This document shows, piece by piece, positions 37,801 to 43,499 of a DNA stretch of 64,000 nt; position 1 is the stretch's first letter; each line of letters starts with the position of its first letter. Location of the stretch: positions 9,204,442 to 9,268,441 of the forward strand of contig NW_020654422.1 of NCBI RefSeq assembly GCF_003589595.1, in the 5' to 3' direction. The notes beneath the pieces were generated by a model, which saw nothing but the letters and a program-made list of their open reading frames with translations, searched no databases and had not been told where the DNA came from. Both the position numbers and the translations under genes were made by a program. The DNA comes from Hyposmocoma kahamanoa. Taxonomy: Eukaryota; Arthropoda; Insecta; Lepidoptera; Cosmopterigidae.

Positions 37801-38599
37801 TAACGGAGACCGCTCCTTACAGGCGCCGCTGAAGATTTCTTTTTTTAGTTTTACTGCAGAATATTCAACGTTTTGGTTGTTACTACTCAACTTTGTACAC
37901 CGCTGAGCTTCAGGAAATTGCAAATTCGGGAAATACTTTAAAACTTAACACCGTGAAGAGAAAATTCTCAGTGTTTAATATAAAAGGAAGGTACTAAGAA
38001 TTACGTACGAAGATAAAGTGGCAATAAACCTGTCCCATTTTGTCCTAAATCCTACAACTAAGGTGGAAGGGTTTATTGATTAGAGGGTACACTCTGGACC
38101 ACGTAGGGATGTCTCAACCAAAAGAAAAGACATGGAAGACTTTTATCAAGTGTAACATTAGATAAAATCAACTATAATTTTTATCGTGACTCATCTGGGA
38201 ACTTAAATAGCACTTATATACTTACTTCTCTCTGCCTTGGTCATGCTGACGTCATCCCGTCTCCAGAACTTGAAGAAAGGGGCGAGAGCCTTCATGGTAC
38301 ATTCTCCGTTTAAAACTCTCTTTCCCAATTTCTTCGGCACCTCCTGTTCTATCTCCGAGCTCCGACATGATGAGGAATCGTCGCCCAGAGACCGTGCCCG
38401 CCGTCCGCTGCGAAAATTGACGCATCCACATCCCTCGGCTAACGAAAACATGGTAGGACTTTTGTCCTTCTTATACTTCTTATCTCTTCGTTTTCGCGTA
38501 CATCTTGGCTTTTTTTGGTGTGTCTTAGGAATGTTGGCTGACTTCTTGACAGTAACGTTGAAGAGCAAGCGTAACCAAGTCTGGCTGACTGGTAAAGAT
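1617..38599 (-). CDS. rdgC: rdgC/PPEF-type calcium-regulated Ser/Thr protein phosphatase (whole gene, 14 recognised exons)
   Basis: Protein phosphatase with EF-hands; in Drosophila RdgC dephosphorylates light-activated rhodopsin in photoreceptors and binds Ca2+/calmodulin through its IQ motif. Splicing the 14 exons listed separately gives about 698 residues. Order: basic N-tail (1-75), IQ motif [11 protein letters not shown] (83-93), PPP core with GDLHG (237-241), GDFVDRG (266-272), RGNHED (297-302), HGG (351-353) and SHE (444-446), then EF-hand loops at about 540-551, 624-635 and 664-675, each with acidic residues at loop positions 1 and 12. All metal-binding motifs of the PPP family are present, so an active enzyme is expected. 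Codon phase matches at every junction. Drosophila RdgC is about 660 residues; the difference is mainly the N-terminal exon. The coding part ends at TGA 1854-1856 or, with readthrough, at 1617. Further 5' non-coding exons may lie above 38599. Family assignment is near certain; exon ends were set by eye. Confidence 0.95.
1854..2065 (-). CDS. rdgC: rdgC exon 14: EF-hands 2-3 and apparent C-terminus
   Basis: Acceptor ATTTTGCAG, then GT TAT ATT ACT TTG. It completes EF-hand 2 ([10 protein letters not shown]) and encodes the third EF-hand loop [12 protein letters not shown] followed by [10 protein letters not shown]. The first in-frame stop is TGA at 1856-1854, followed by CAG. This gives a protein ending FSEITAT. 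Confidence 0.93.
2149..2251 (-). CDS. rdgC: rdgC exon 13: first half of EF-hand 2
   Basis: Acceptor is a run of T then CAG; exon starts AGG ATG GGA. Frame: [19 protein letters not shown] then [13 protein letters not shown], matching the ADGMSVMDALYANKASLVAIFNIIDADNS region of fly RdgC. Donor G|GTATAA at 2148; the G joins GT of exon 14 to give the loop Gly. A different frame is open across this exon and hides it. Confidence 0.92.
2332..2480 (-). CDS. rdgC: rdgC exon 12: second half of EF-hand 1
   Basis: Acceptor TTTGTTCAG, then GT TAC ATT; donor AAC|GTAAGA at 2331. It encodes [12 protein letters not shown] and [12 protein letters not shown], conserved in fly and vertebrate PPEF. The ORF appears to run on into the next exon, but it crosses an 80-nt intron (2252-2331), which would shift the frame. 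Confidence 0.93.
3218..3473 (-). CDS. rdgC: rdgC exon 11: end of catalytic domain and first half of EF-hand 1
   Basis: Begins GTG GTG ACT after acceptor ACGTAG and encodes [18 protein letters not shown], the conserved PPP beta-strand and loop, then the linker [13 protein letters not shown] and DVDQS of the first EF-hand loop. The donor G|GTTCGT at 3217 is weak at positions +3 to +6, but is supported because the leftover G joins GT of exon 12 to give Gly in the loop. Eighty-five codons plus one base. Confidence 0.93.
3610..3910. other. GC-richer unassigned segment in the intron between exons 10 and 11
   Basis: About 300 bp of clearly higher GC than its surroundings, with a 66-codon plus-strand ORF (3695-3895). 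The peptide is not recognised. It reads like a fragment of a mobile element, but I see no terminal repeats or known motif. Confidence 0.3.
3968..4153 (-). CDS. rdgC: rdgC exon 10: SHE motif and substrate groove
   Basis: Sixty-two codons, phase 0; acceptor GTTTTAG, donor AAC|GTAAAT at 3967. It encodes [15 protein letters not shown] and [13 protein letters not shown]; the His in SHE is the last metal ligand of the PPP fold. No long ORF marks it because an in-frame stop lies just past the donor. Confidence 0.95.
5151..5362. mobile_element. Possible GC-rich MITE
   Basis: A ~200-bp GC-rich island in an AT-rich intron. Its ends carry inverted similarity: ATTAGAC at the left and GTCTAAT at the right, with AGAAGC and GCAGCCGC/GTAGCCGC further in on both sides. 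Arms are imperfect, so the class is uncertain. Confidence 0.35.
5403..5838 (+). mobile_element. Dispersed repeat starting ACCGACTTCAAAAAAGGAGG
   Basis: Begins with ACCGACTTCAAAAAAGGAGG followed by a CTCAATTCGACTGTATG region and ends TTTTGAGGTCGGT, so the two tips are inverted copies of each other. The sequence belongs to a repeat seen throughout lepidopteran genomes (recognised from general knowledge). Other copies here: about 9250-9440 and 12904-13116. Confidence 0.6.
5850..7420. other. Intron sequence, no gene seen
   Basis: AT-rich intron between rdgC exons 9 and 10, with a GC-richer patch at about 6415-6545 of unknown origin. Short ORFs look random. Confidence 0.4.
7441..7535 (-). mobile_element. 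tRNA-derived SINE head or tRNA relic
   Basis: On the minus strand there is an A-box-like TGGCTTGGTTGGCATAGAG and a B-box GGTTCGAATCC. The T-arm folds as a perfect 5-bp stem (GCTGG/CCAGC) around TTCGAAT. The acceptor strands do not pair, so it is not a working tRNA gene. Confidence 0.5.
9250..9440. mobile_element. Second copy of the ACCGAC repeat (partial, inverted)
   Basis: Shares the blocks 'CCCTTAGAGRTGGAATATTTT', 'CTTTCCAACAAAAAA', 'ATCGCGTAACATA' and 'CGAATTGAGAACCTC' with the copy at 12904-13116. The right tip is degraded. Confidence 0.55.
10485..10565 (-). CDS. rdgC: rdgC exon 9
   Basis: Twenty-seven codons between acceptor TACTTTTCCAG (exon starts TAC GTT) and donor CAG|GTTAGT. It encodes [10 protein letters not shown], an acidic spacer and VEWKQ, matching YVSILRPP...TEWQQ of fly RdgC. 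A copy of the ~300-bp dispersed repeat starts only about 90 bp upstream of its acceptor. Confidence 0.93.
10654..10935 (-). repeat. ~300-bp dispersed repeat, copy 1
   Basis: Member of a family with blocks GGTGGTAAGCGACAC, AGAGCTTTAAATCGCAAAGA, CTGAGACATAAGTTGACAAG, ATTTCACCAGCACCCTTAC and GGCAGTACTTCCCTGGATGA. Read on the minus strand the full copies end in an A-rich run, as a retroposed SINE or LINE 3' end would, hence the strand given. This copy lies close upstream of rdgC exon 9. Confidence 0.65.
11138..11287 (-). CDS. rdgC: rdgC exon 8: HGG motif
   Basis: Fifty codons, phase 0 at both ends; acceptor TTTTAATCAG, donor AAG|GTATAT. It encodes [15 protein letters not shown] then [12 protein letters not shown], conserved in PPEF; the His of HGG is a metal ligand in PPP enzymes. 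Confidence 0.95.
12057..12093 (-). CDS. rdgC: rdgC exon 7 (37-nt microexon)
   Basis: Too short to be found as an ORF. Acceptor TTTTTACAG, donor AAG|GTAAGA. It encodes [13 protein letters not shown], matching the (A)[13 protein letters not shown] stretch that follows RGNHED in fly RdgC. Phases fit both neighbours exactly, so it is a real exon. Confidence 0.93.
12328..12502. mobile_element. Foldback MITE, Harbinger-like, copy 1
   Basis: A 175-bp element starting GGGTCGTATTCCAGAACTCTACT and ending with its inverted copy. It is flanked by the 3-bp direct repeat TTA (12325-12327 and 12503-12505). A 3-bp TWA target duplication is the hallmark of PIF/Harbinger. A second copy is at 43324-43488. Confidence 0.72.
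12669..12835 (-). CDS. rdgC: rdgC exon 6: GDFVDRG and RGNHED motifs
   Basis: Acceptor TTATGCAG, donor AG|GTGAGC at 12668. Fifty-five codons plus two bases. It starts [20 protein letters not shown] and contains LNRGNHED, the second and third PPP signatures, with the metal-bridging Asp and the Asn/His pair. The leftover AG joins A of exon 7 to make Arg. Confidence 0.96.
12904..13116. mobile_element. Third copy of the ACCGAC repeat
   Basis: Runs from AACCGACCTC to TTTTAAAGTCGGTT, so the tips are inverted repeats. It sits in the intron just upstream of exon 6. Confidence 0.6.
13255..13415. mobile_element. Foldback copy of the 'GACGTTTCGGG' repeat family
   Basis: Left arm AGGAAATGAAACTATTTTTC with ATTTAAATCGCG; the right arm repeats both in inverse order. 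Between them is TCAACCGTGACCATGGGACC and a GTAAAGTTCCCGAAACGTC block. Related single-arm copies lie at 16795-16850, 17508-17625, 42955-43016 and 57280-57357. Confidence 0.6.
13665..14093 (+). other. 142-codon ORF in an intron, probably not a gene
   Basis: The longest ORF in the gene's introns outside mobile elements, on the strand opposite to rdgC. The peptide has no motif or family resemblance that I can see, and no good splice or promoter context. An ORF of this length is within chance for a 64-kb AT-rich window. Confidence 0.15.
14100..16470. other. Intron sequence, no gene seen
   Basis: AT-rich sequence between rdgC exons 5 and 6 with short random-looking ORFs. A GC-richer patch at about 15500-15730 has no recognised identity. 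Confidence 0.4.
16479..16643 (-). CDS. rdgC: rdgC exon 5: GDLHG metal-binding motif
   Basis: Exactly 55 codons between acceptor TTTTACAG and donor AAG|GTCAGT. It carries [14 protein letters not shown], the first PPP signature (GDxHG), whose Asp and His bind the catalytic metal ions. Phase 0 at both ends. Confidence 0.95.
16866..17090 (+). mobile_element. tRNA-derived SINE (family S1), copy 1
   Basis: Head GCCTCCGTGGCCGAACGGTTACC (A box) and GGTTCGATTCCCGGG (B box), then a body with GAGTTTGGGTGTAATTTGTGG and CATGGCACCCGCGACACAGG, ending in an ATT microsatellite. Near-identical copy inside a LINE at 54836-55068; diverged copy at 31401-31632. Confidence 0.8.
17508..17625 (+). mobile_element. 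'GACGTTTCGGG' repeat family, single arm
   Basis: GGAAATGAAACTATTTTTCC, ATTTAAATCGCGTATATTTG, CGACGTTTCGGGCCCTTTAC and CCATGGTCACGGTTGACTG in order; the same blocks occur in the foldback copy at 13255-13415. Confidence 0.55.
18035..18142 (+). mobile_element. LINE C-terminal fragment
   Basis: The plus strand reads as a short broken stretch like the last residues of RTE-type LINE proteins (a [12 protein letters not shown] motif). It is only about 100 bp with frame breaks, so the call is weak. Confidence 0.35.
18716..18861 (-). CDS. rdgC: rdgC exon 4: acidic linker and start of phosphatase domain
   Basis: Acceptor TTTTGCAG at the high-coordinate end, donor AAG|GTACTT at 18715. It encodes an acidic Glu/Gly/Pro-rich linker followed by [17 protein letters not shown], the conserved first helix of the PPEF phosphatase domain. 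Ends in phase 0. Confidence 0.92.
19978..20068 (-). CDS. rdgC: rdgC exon 3
   Basis: Acceptor GTTTCAG, exon starts TTG TAC AAC; donor C|GTAAGT at 19977. Thirty codons plus one base, beginning [12 protein letters not shown], which matches the LYKFFNDLIKHM region that follows the IQ motif in fly RdgC. The second half is Ser/Arg-rich linker. The overhanging C joins TG of exon 4 to give Leu. Confidence 0.9.
20882..21290 (+). mobile_element. Composite: ~300-bp repeat joined to a tRNA-like segment
   Basis: Left part (20882-21112) is the ~300-bp repeat in the sense orientation, stopping at GCTTACCACCAG. It is joined directly to a segment whose minus strand carries CCGTGGTCGAGTGGTTTGC (A box) and GGGTTTGATCCCC (B box), i.e. 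a SINE head. The parts face opposite ways, so this is either an insertion or a fused element. Confidence 0.5.
22256..24970 (-). mobile_element. 5'-truncated non-LTR retrotransposon (LINE family B), inactive
   Basis: Broken minus-strand ORFs give, in order, the C-terminal half of an AP-type endonuclease (CGDFNVN and SDHCDQL motifs, 24941 down), the endonuclease-RT linker, RT fingers and palm ([14 protein letters not shown] near 23600; [14 protein letters not shown] near 23370), and the thumb/C-terminal region ([26 protein letters not shown]). The 3' end carries TTGAATTTGAAT repeats. The catalytic FADD box at about 23298 is destroyed by a one-base deletion. The clade is jockey/CR1-like, by overall look only. 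It lies in rdgC intron 2, on the same strand as the gene. Confidence 0.85.
25440..25632. mobile_element. GC-rich MITE with ~55-bp inverted terminal repeats
   Basis: Left end GGTCTATCCACACATTCCGG then CCGTGCTCGGGACGTGG; the right end, read in reverse complement, gives GGACTGTCCACACACATCAG then CCGTGCCCGGGACGTGG. The island is far richer in GC than its surroundings. Two facing ORFs in it are artefacts of the palindrome. Confidence 0.6.
25694..25925 (-). repeat. ~300-bp dispersed repeat, copy 2
   Basis: Carries GGTGGTAAGCGACACGCCTG, AGAGCTTTAAATCGCAAA, ATAAGTTGACAAG and AATTTCACCAGCAC. It directly follows the GC-rich MITE. Confidence 0.6.
25930..27795. other. Intron sequence, no gene seen
   Basis: AT-rich part of rdgC intron 2. 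No exon-like segment, known repeat or RNA gene was recognised. Confidence 0.4.
27803..28192. repeat. ~370-bp dispersed repeat of unknown class, copy 1
   Basis: Nearly the same sequence as 48158-48508: both carry GGAGTAATCCAATTTTCCC, CTGTAAACCTGTGGGT, GCAAGTACCTAAATGACGTA and CATCTTCCCGATTGCACAAA (or TATCTTCCCGATTGCACAAA). Copy 1 has an A-rich microsatellite inside. No coding or tRNA-like part was seen. Confidence 0.65.
29317..29444 (-). CDS. rdgC: rdgC exon 2: IQ calmodulin-binding motif
   Basis: Acceptor TTTGTTACAG, exon starts at 29444 with CG then ATG AAG; donor AAG|GTACCA at 29316. It encodes 42 whole codons carrying [11 protein letters not shown] and the following [14 protein letters not shown], both strongly conserved in PPEF proteins. 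Known role of this motif in the family is binding calmodulin. The internal Met was the apparent start in this exon alone, but the acceptor shows that the protein begins further upstream. Confidence 0.93.
29519..29822 (-). mobile_element. tRNA-derived SINE (family S2)
   Basis: Minus strand: head CCGTGGCAGCCTAACGGTTTG (A box), GTGGGTTCGATTTCGG (B box), body ending GCCCAGCAGTGGGATTTTATATAG and a TTA microsatellite tail. The GCCCAGCAGTGGGA tail is a familiar lepidopteran SINE signature. It lies directly upstream of the IQ exon. Confidence 0.75.
31401..31632 (+). mobile_element. tRNA-derived SINE (family S1), copy 2, diverged
   Basis: GCCTCAGTGGCCGAAC head, GGTCCCGGGTTCGACTGCC B-box region, GAGTTTGGGTGTAATTTGGG body and TTTCCCTAGTGCGGGACTAC end, as in the copy at 16866. 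Confidence 0.7.
31640..32065 (-). mobile_element. C-terminal fragment of another LINE
   Basis: The minus strand has [20 protein letters not shown] and ISHDEGF in one frame, then [16 protein letters not shown] and [12 protein letters not shown] in another. These resemble the C-terminal region of LINE proteins that are common in moths ([13 protein letters not shown] and FDTARIVRRFL-like blocks). Frames are broken, so it is a relic. Confidence 0.65.
33050..33470 (+). pseudogene. BEL/Pao retrotransposon integrase C-terminal relic
   Basis: The plus strand shows [14 protein letters not shown], typical of the integrase region of BEL/Pao elements, and further on [18 protein letters not shown], the element's C-terminal block, with several frame changes and stops between. 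No LTRs were found, so this is an isolated fossil. Confidence 0.6.
33745..37274 (-). mobile_element. Near full-length LINE, family A, copy 1 (inactive)
   Basis: About 3.5 kb. From the 5' end (37274): GC-rich leader, endonuclease (LLFLTETQI near 36590; the SDYCL region near 36020), linker, RT N-part ([15 protein letters not shown]), RT core ([22 protein letters not shown] region, [26 protein letters not shown]) and 3' region. Many frameshifts and stops. The RT catalytic box reads FAYAEY instead of FAYADD. It ends 3' at the block whose plus strand reads ATAAGTGCGCATTTGACCTC, shared with copy 2. It lies within rdgC intron 1 on the same strand as the gene. Confidence 0.85.
37280..38220. other. 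Intron sequence, no gene seen
   Basis: AT-rich sequence between the LINE's 5' end and the first recognised rdgC exon. The short ORFs are not recognised. Confidence 0.4.
38226..38599 (-). CDS. rdgC: rdgC exon 1 (first recognised): N-terminal coding exon with upstream open frame
   Basis: Coding from ATG at 38451-38449 to 38226, 75 codons plus one base; donor GTAAGT at 38225-38220. The leftover A joins CG of the IQ exon to give ACG (Thr), so the phases fit. The ATG has A at -3. The peptide starts [13 protein letters not shown], has a Cys pair that could be acylated, a Ser-rich patch and basic stretches. A good 3' splice site (pyrimidine run then CAG) ends at 38600, so the exon probably runs to 38599. 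The frame stays open upstream of this ATG through that acceptor, with a very Lys/Arg-rich 49-codon stretch, so a longer N-terminus from an earlier exon cannot be excluded. The N-terminal sequence is not recognised from other family members; the assignment rests on phase, strand and position. Confidence 0.72.
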
Positions 38600-39420
38600 C
38601 TGAAAATAAAAAGTTTTGCTAAGTATACACCTGTTCGACAAAACATAGCGACACTTAAGAACACCACGTTTTAAATAGGTCAAGTTCCTGATAAGGAACG
38701 GATCTCTCAAAGTCAGACTATCTTGTTATTATCTTTTTGCTGACGGTAGTTTTATACCTATGCTTTAACTTAGTAGACAATTTCACGTAGTCTCATTCTA
38801 TAGTTAATAACATTGTCAACGTCTTATAATCTACATAAACCAATAAAACATAGCCCTGTTTTATAATTTATGAACTTATTCTCATAAATCTGGATAATTT
38901 ATGATGTCCTACATTCAATCAATGTGGAGAGCGTGTTTAGAAATACGTCAAGTTACGCCAACATCACTAATTGCATATACATATGTATGTTATAATATAA
39001 ATGTTTACTCTGGTACGTTTATTTTAAAACCTAACCTAAATAACAACTAAACGTCGTTTTAATAATATTTCTATTTGTTCAAAAATTTATGCCATGGTGA
39101 ACTTTAACATTATGAATGACTGAAATTAAGAAACTAGCACAACTTTTTTATTTGGAAAATGTGACGGTATTTTATCCGAAGTATTTAACATTGTTTAGAA
39201 AAGGTGTAAAATTAGCTCTGTAATTTTATATAAAAATTAAAATACAGGTCGACGTTTGTACATGAGAGAATGAACAATACTTTAGCAAAATATTTTCGTT
39301 GAACCTTTCCAGGGCAGAGTGAGCAAAATTTATCCAAAAGTTTGCAACATTGACTCTATAGAAAGGAGTTACACCTTTGTGACTTGTAAATAAAAGTAGA
39401 CGCCCAGATTTATTCTAGAA
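38600..39420. other. Sequence directly upstream of the first recognised rdgC exon
   Basis: AT-rich. A splice acceptor at 38600 implies an earlier exon, but I see no coding exon here. No TATA box or initiator can be assigned with confidence. Confidence 0.35.
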
Positions 39421-39423
39421 AAA

Positions 39424-39511
39424 TATATCGTCGCTGGAAAAGTGAAAGTACTAAAGCGCCATTTTGGCCTTTTGTAGGTTAGTAATTTCGCTTTTCCAGT
39501 GACGATATTAC
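39424..39511. mobile_element. Tiny foldback element (~88 bp)
   Basis: Left arm ATATCGTCGCTGGAAAAGTG and right arm whose reverse complement is ATATCGTCACTGGAAAAGCG; similarity continues for about 30 bp per arm with few mismatches, around a short GC-richer centre. Confidence 0.5.
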
Positions 39512-40769
39512 ATTCATGTTTGTTAAGATATTATTAAGATTATTTTTATTCAACTTACTAACGTTTTATACTTCTAAAAAATTACTTAGGTATCTAAGAG
39601 AAATATGAAGTCGCTGTGGGTATTTTATCTTATCAAATACTCGGATTGGATAGCTATATCTATGCCATAAAAGCTTCAAGCAATCGCAAAAACGCTTTTG
39701 CCCCAGCTAGTCTCTTTATCGTAGACAGCTCCGGTTGAAATGTCTGTCGTGAACTCGTTTTGCTTTATTTCCCTGGGGTTTTATGTGTTGAAGGCCCATT
39801 CCCTCCACAGGGATATAAGCTTGCAAACTATTCAACTACGTTGTTAAATATTCATTTACATAACATTTTTAATATCATTGAAACACGATCAAACATAGAA
39901 GTGAAACTTAGGTTTGTACTAAATACCCTATAATTTTTTCGTATCTTTTTCTATTGAAGATTAATTTATCTAAATAACTGAATAAGCACTACTCACAAAC
40001 CTCCCAAATCAGAGAAAACCGAACCGAAATAAGGAAATGGAAACCCAACTGCGAACGTTAGTTCGAAACGTGGAGAATTATCATTCATATTGAGAATGTA
40101 CCTACATTTATATGTTGACATATTCCAAAACAAATAATATCGTCAGGTACGATTTTGGTAGGTAGGTTCCGACGATAGGAATTTTATTACAAGCGTTTAC
40201 ATACATAATCGCTAAAAAATTAAAAAATCATCAACCCATTTATATATAGATTTTTGATGTAATAAAATGTAGCCTTTGCTACATTTAGCATACTATAGTC
40301 AAGACACGCAGCAAACACATAGTTCCTCTGAAACATAAAACGTAGCAAACGATTTATACGTGACCCGCAAATCAAAAAATTCTTTCTTCGCTAAAATATG
40401 ACACCCATATGTACTTCAACGGGTCATAAAATTATGTGAAGGTTTAACTAATTTGCCAATATTGCAATATCAGAACACTAAGGGAATACGTTTCAGTTTG
40501 TACTATACAAACTGAAACGTATTGCCTCAGTCGGAATTAGTTCTACATTGACAAATTGTTGTGATTTATTAGGAGTTCGTGATTGTTTGGTCCAAGATAA
40601 ACTTCCGAGAGCAGTTACACCTTATGTTTATTCGAGTGTTTCTTCCAATTGGCAATATTGTAGTTTACTGTCTTTTTATCACATGCGATTCTCTGTCAGC
40701 AGGTCGCAATTGCAATCTTTTTTGACGTGTTTAATCTTTTTTTATTACTAAAAACTATACATCAGTATA

Positions 40770-41600
40770 GTATATCACGGAAAGTCGATCGAGTCAGGTC
40801 GAAGGGACTCCGTTTTGTGGAGCATAGACAAGCTTGCGTTTTGGTAGCGTTCCTCACCACTGAAGTACCTGTCTGCAACGTACTGTCATCAGCATACGCG
40901 AAGGAAAGAATTAACATACCGTTTATATGCAGCAGAAAGAGAGTTGCAGACAGTACGGAACCCTGAGAAACTCCATCGCCATATGTTCGGAAGAGTTGTC
41001 TTCTAAGACCACTCGAATCAAACGTTCGCTCAAGAAATCTGTGATCTAATTGCAAAGGTCAGTGGGAAGCCCATAGGAAGGTAGCTTGCATTGAAAAGCT
41101 TGCGTGTCAGATGCTGTCAAAGGCTTTAGAAATATCCAAAGACATTGCAAGTGCTTCGCCTTGCTTTTCTATAGCCTCACTCCATATGTGTGACAGGCAT
41201 ACATAAGAAGATCCCCAGTAGATCGCCTTTTTCGGAATCCGTACTGGCGATAATTAATGACGTCGTTGTCATCAAGGTACGATACAGAATTACTATAGAG
41301 TTGCCTCTACCAACTGTAGAGTTGGCAGGGTCAGCTCTGCTTCCTTTTTTGGGCATAGGTTGCACGTTTGCAAGCTTTTACACCCTGGGAACTACACCAG
41401 TCTTAAGTAAGAGGCTATAGAAGCGGACAGGAGACAACTCTGGCGCACAGTTACGCAGAACTATTGCTGGAATCCCATCTGGCCTGCTGCCTTTATTCAC
41501 GTCTAGACTTCGCAGAGCTCTAAGTACCTCGTTTTGGCGTAAGCGAACTAGCGCCATAGCGCAGTCAGTGTGAGATAAAGTAGATGGTATGTCTGCATCA
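40770..41600 (-). mobile_element. LINE family A, copy 3 (fragment)
   Basis: Minus strand matches copies 1 and 2 over the RT core and 3' thumb region, including an intact FAYADDST box near 40895 and LLEAE-free flanks. An internal segment present in copy 2 is missing (near 40850), and the frame is broken. Both ends are truncated. Confidence 0.75.
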
Positions 41601-41807
41601 ATGATTGAAGTGAAGACTTATACATGGATACCTACTACTTTGATTAAACAACCCAAATATTGTAATTTACTGTGTCTCTCGCTAGGCACTGTTTTCTCTC
41701 TGTTTGTCGGTACTCTAAGTTAGCAGTGTATAGATTAAGTATCCCTCTCTATGTATACTCCTACCTAGACAACATTGTATTCAGTACAGTGTATACATAA
41801 GTGCACA

Positions 41808-42118
41808 TTCTTTTTTTTATGATATCACGTAACGGGACGAGCAAGTCGTGCGCCTGGTGGTAAGCGACATCCTTATCAGTAGGAGTTACAGTACCACTCA
41901 GAGCTGTACGTATCAAAGATTTGGGAGTCACTACTTCCGCCGCGCCCATCACTCTGAGACAGTAAGTTGACAAGTCCCATATGCCTGTAATTTCACCAGC
42001 ACCCTTACTATTCAAAACAGGAACACAGTAATGGTCATATTACTGCTTGGCGGCAGAAATAGGTAAGGTTGCAGTACTTCCCTATACGAACTCTTTCACA
42101 AGGAGCTCTATTTTTAAA
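41808..42118 (-). repeat. ~300-bp dispersed repeat, copy 3
   Basis: Nearly full copy: TTTTTTTTATGATATCACGT, GGTGGTAAGCGACAT, AGAGACTGAGACA-like region, ATTTCACCAGCACCCTTACT, TATTACTGCTTGGCGGCAGA and TTTCACAAGGAGCTC. Confidence 0.65.
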
Positions 42119-42664
42119 GAGAAATGTATGAACGAAATAGTACAGTCAAATGTGTAATGCTTCTTAAAAACTCGACGCGACGTTGCTCCCTGGTTCGGCC
42201 GAATTAGCTCGAACGACGAGAAAAAATCGGATTTAAATCAATTAATTATAAACCATGTGCCTACATAATATTTGTTACGAATACACATAGCATGTTCACG
42301 TAAAATGTAGGGAATTACTCGGGTCAGCAGCCATAAAGAACAAGGATCAAAAGGAGTGTGCCGGTCGTAGGGACCGCCTCGTATTACGACCTCTGTCCAT
42401 AATTACCTACTAAGCGGACCCAAAATGGGTCTTGTATAACTAGAGCTTTTAGTAAAGCACTGATTCAGAAAATCGGAAGTAGAAGGGATTGCAATAAATT
42501 AAAGAATATATACATATATTATATACACCGAGACATAATACCTGGCGCAATGTTTCTTATAATTAGGATTTGACAACACTTGCTAATTGGAAGCAGACCA
42601 GAAATTTTGCTTTAAAACTTTTTAAAAGCGTGGAAAATATAATGTCTGTAAAAACTATTGTCAA

Positions 42665-42739
42665 CATATGGTGCCGCACGGTTTTTTTGTATAATTATGA
42701 ATTATATAATTATACAAAAATTGCGCATATTGCACCACA
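42665..42739. repeat. AT-rich inverted repeat
   Basis: A perfect 15-bp pair TTTTTGTATAATTAT (42684-42698) and ATAATTATACAAAAA (42706-42720) around 7 bp, with weaker pairing outside it (ATATGGTGC versus GCACCACAT). Possibly a small MITE. Confidence 0.5.
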
Positions 42740-42954
42740 TACGGGCACCGTGCTAACTCGCCGCAACATTACACACACTGTATTGACTCGCAGCAGTCAC
42801 TACAAATCTTTTTTTGTATATATTTTATACAGTCAAGCAGTTTAGTTTTAGATAGAAATTCTAAATTTAAATATGTTTGTTTATGGCGCTTTTTTTACTT
42901 TGTCATTATTTTTCTCTGTGTTTCATTCGTAGCTTTACTTTATTGGTTTTGCAT

Positions 42955-43016
42955 ACGAAATGAAACTATATTTTCCATGTCCAAATAGCGTGTATTTGTT
43001 TTCTCAAACAAACCTT
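42955..43016 (+). mobile_element. 'GACGTTTCGGG' repeat family, short arm
   Basis: GAAATGAAACTATATTTTCC and GCGTGTATTTGTTTTCTCAA match the left arm of the copies at 13255 and 17508. Confidence 0.45.
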
Positions 43017-43323
43017 TTTTAAAACCAAGATTTGTTTAAAAAATCAAAAATAGTTTATACAGTCCGCTACACACGGAGCACCACAGAACCGCGCGATTTG
43101 TGAAAGGGTATACACGTTAAGCTTAACCTTCGCCACACCGCATCATCAAAAAAAAGTCATCAAAACGCGCATCTGCGCATTGGCACATGACGCATACACC
43201 GCAGGGTGCCACACGCGGTACCTTGGTGCTTTATTATGATCCCAATGTACATCTTTAACAGAGTTAGAGAGTATACACATTCAATCAGAGATCGGAATAA
43301 GATTTCGCTCTCTAAATGTCTAA

Positions 43324-43488
43324 GCGTCGTATTCCAGAACTCTACTCAATGCTCAAGTCAGGATTTGAGTATGATTCAAACCACTCGAAATCGTACTCAA
43401 GTCCCTGTCATTAGGGTCGTATTTCCAGTGCTTGTGTTTCCAGTGCAATCCTGACTTGAGCATTGAGTAGAGTTCTAGAATACGACCC
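43324..43488. mobile_element. Foldback MITE, Harbinger-like, copy 2
   Basis: 165 bp, TIRs of about 43 bp (GCGTCGTATTCCAGAACTCT... versus GGGTCGTATTCTAGAACTCT... in reverse complement, continuing through CAATGCTCAAGTCAGGATT). Flanked by TAA on both sides (43321-43323, 43489-43491). Same family as 12328-12502. Confidence 0.75.
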
Positions 43489-43499
43489 TAAATGTCAAA

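Noticed and set aside
38237..38674. 145-codon plus-strand gene
   Set aside because: It is the antisense shadow of the rdgC N-terminal exon.
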